From positions 558,001 through 622,000 of the forward strand of contig NZ_JACCBP010000002.1 of NCBI RefSeq assembly GCF_013408655.1: a DNA stretch of 64,000 bases, written 5' to 3'. Source of the stretch: Pigmentiphaga litoralis (lineage in GTDB: Bacteria; Pseudomonadota; Gammaproteobacteria; Burkholderiales; Burkholderiaceae_B). The notes beneath the pieces were generated by a model. The model was not told the DNA's origin. It saw only the letters and a list, made by a program, of their open reading frames with translations, and ran no database searches. Of the stretch, positions 63,388-64,000 are shown in pieces. Every line of letters begins with the position of its first letter. Positions within the stretch are counted from its first letter, which is position 1. The translations under genes and the position numbers were made by a program.

Positions 63388-64000
63388 ATGACCACCCAAA
63401 CCGTGTTTCCCCCCATCCGCCCGGAATACGAGCTGCCGCTCGCACCGGTCGGCGATCTGCCGCTGAAGCGGGACCTGCCGCTGGCCCAGCGCCTGTGGCG
63501 CCAGGCGTGGCTGCGCAAGACCGTCATCCTGGTGCTGCTGGCCGTGTTGTGGGAAGGCGTGGCTCGCTGGCAGGACAATGACCTGCTGCTGCCTGGCTTT
63601 CTGCAGACCGCGGCCGCCTTTATCGACGGCGTGGCGACCGGCGAATTGCTGACGCGGGTGCAGGCGTCCTTGTGGGTGCTGCTGCAAGGCTATGTGGCCG
63701 GCATCGTGCTCGCCTTCGTGCTGACCACGCTGGCGGTGTCCACGCAGTTCGGCCGCGATCTGTTGAGCACGCTCACGTCCATGTTCAACCCGCTGCCCGC
63801 CATCGCGCTGCTGCCACTCGCGCTGCTGTGGTTTGGTCTGGGCAATGGAAGCCTGATCTTCGTGCTGATCCATTCGGTGCTGTGGCCGCTGGCGCTCAAC
63901 ACCTACGCAGGCTTCCAGGGCGTGTCCGACACGCTGCGCATGGGCGGCCGCAACTACGGCCTGCGCGGCCTGCGCTACGTGCTGGCCATCCTGGTGCCGG
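63388..64000 (+). CDS. ABC transporter permease of the nitrate/sulfonate/taurine type (3' end outside window)
   Basis: The frame opens with an ATG at 63388 and has no stop before the window edge, giving 204 residues so far. After an N-terminal cytosolic segment of ~40 residues, hydrophobic helices begin at ~45 (TVILVLLAVLWEGVARW), then SLWVLLQGYVAGIVLAFVL and PLPAIALLPLALLWFGLG, the last being the usual SsuC/TauC signature. It is the membrane subunit that pairs with the ATPase upstream. The gene is truncated by the window, not broken. The substrate is probably the same anion as for the binding protein. Confidence 0.93.
   Translation, partial: MTTQTVFPPIRPEYELPLAPVGDLPLKRDLPLAQRLWRQAWLRKTVILVLLAVLWEGVARWQDNDLLLPGFLQTAAAFIDGVATGELLTRVQASLWVLLQGYVAGIVLAFVLTTLAVSTQFGRDLLSTLTSMFNPLPAIALLPLALLWFGLGNGSLIFVLIHSVLWPLALNTYAGFQGVSDTLRMGGRNYGLRGLRYVLAILVP

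Overview
The window looks like a Burkholderiales chromosome, most likely Alcaligenaceae (Bordetella / Achromobacter / Pigmentiphaga-like). This is inferred from high GC, strong third-position G/C codon use, and many catabolic operons built around extracytoplasmic solute receptors. Three of these are Bug/TctC type and two are DctP type, and they come with LysR, IclR, AraC and TetR regulators. The species cannot be fixed from the sequence alone.

Positions 1 to about 2890 are different. The DNA is visibly more A/T-rich and carries a tight three-gene module: the C-terminus of a large, probably helicase-like protein (cut by the window edge), a small PD-(D/E)xK-type nuclease, and a reverse transcriptase of the UG/Abi (defence-associated) kind with a helical C-terminal half. 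The module ends at a 53-bp fragment of a tRNA-Leu(CAA) gene (2887-2939) running from the anticodon loop to the CCA end, followed by a terminator. This is the classic scar of an island integrated at a tRNA 3' end. The left segment is therefore read as the edge of a genomic island carrying a candidate RT-based phage-defence system, the most interesting part of the window.

From 3 kb onward the sequence is a high-GC metabolic chromosome. 3.0-8.1 kb: LysR regulator, RraA-type aldolase, DctP-like protein without signal peptide, Bug receptor, D-2-hydroxyacid dehydrogenase. 8.2-14.9 kb: DUF2231 membrane protein, PQQ-type sugar dehydrogenase lipoprotein, PAS-GGDEF-EAL protein, a predicted beta-solenoid protein, a GST. 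15.0-17.3 kb: Bug receptor divergent from an AraC regulator. 17.2-21.7 kb: meta-cleavage operon (two alpha/beta hydrolases, LigA- and LigB-type subunits) divergent from a FAD monooxygenase. 21.7-30.4 kb: YihY/BrkB protein, then a branched-chain-type ABC transporter with fused LivH-LivM permease, an SDR and an aldehyde dehydrogenase, under a divergent TetR regulator with an 18-bp palindrome. 30.4-38.8 kb: DHA2 exporter, tricarballylate oxidation genes tcuAB, a LOV-domain hybrid histidine kinase, a class V aminotransferase, sodC and two small unknown proteins. 38.9-43.9 kb: three-subunit molybdenum hydroxylase (PaoABC-like) and a phytanoyl-CoA dioxygenase family protein. 44-47.8 kb: exported methyltransferase and two APC amino-acid permeases. 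47.9-50.9 kb: TauD-like dioxygenase, Bug receptor, IclR regulator. 51.0-58.8 kb: LysR regulator divergent from an indolepyruvate oxidoreductase-type enzyme (two subunits) and a complete TRAP transporter. 58.9-64.0 kb: MFS transporter, a second TauD-like dioxygenase, and a nitrate/sulfonate/taurine-type ABC transporter whose permease runs off the right edge.

Many adjacent genes overlap by ATGA, so the operon structure is well supported. Most catabolic substrates cannot be named from sequence; where a substrate is suggested it is inference from family membership.
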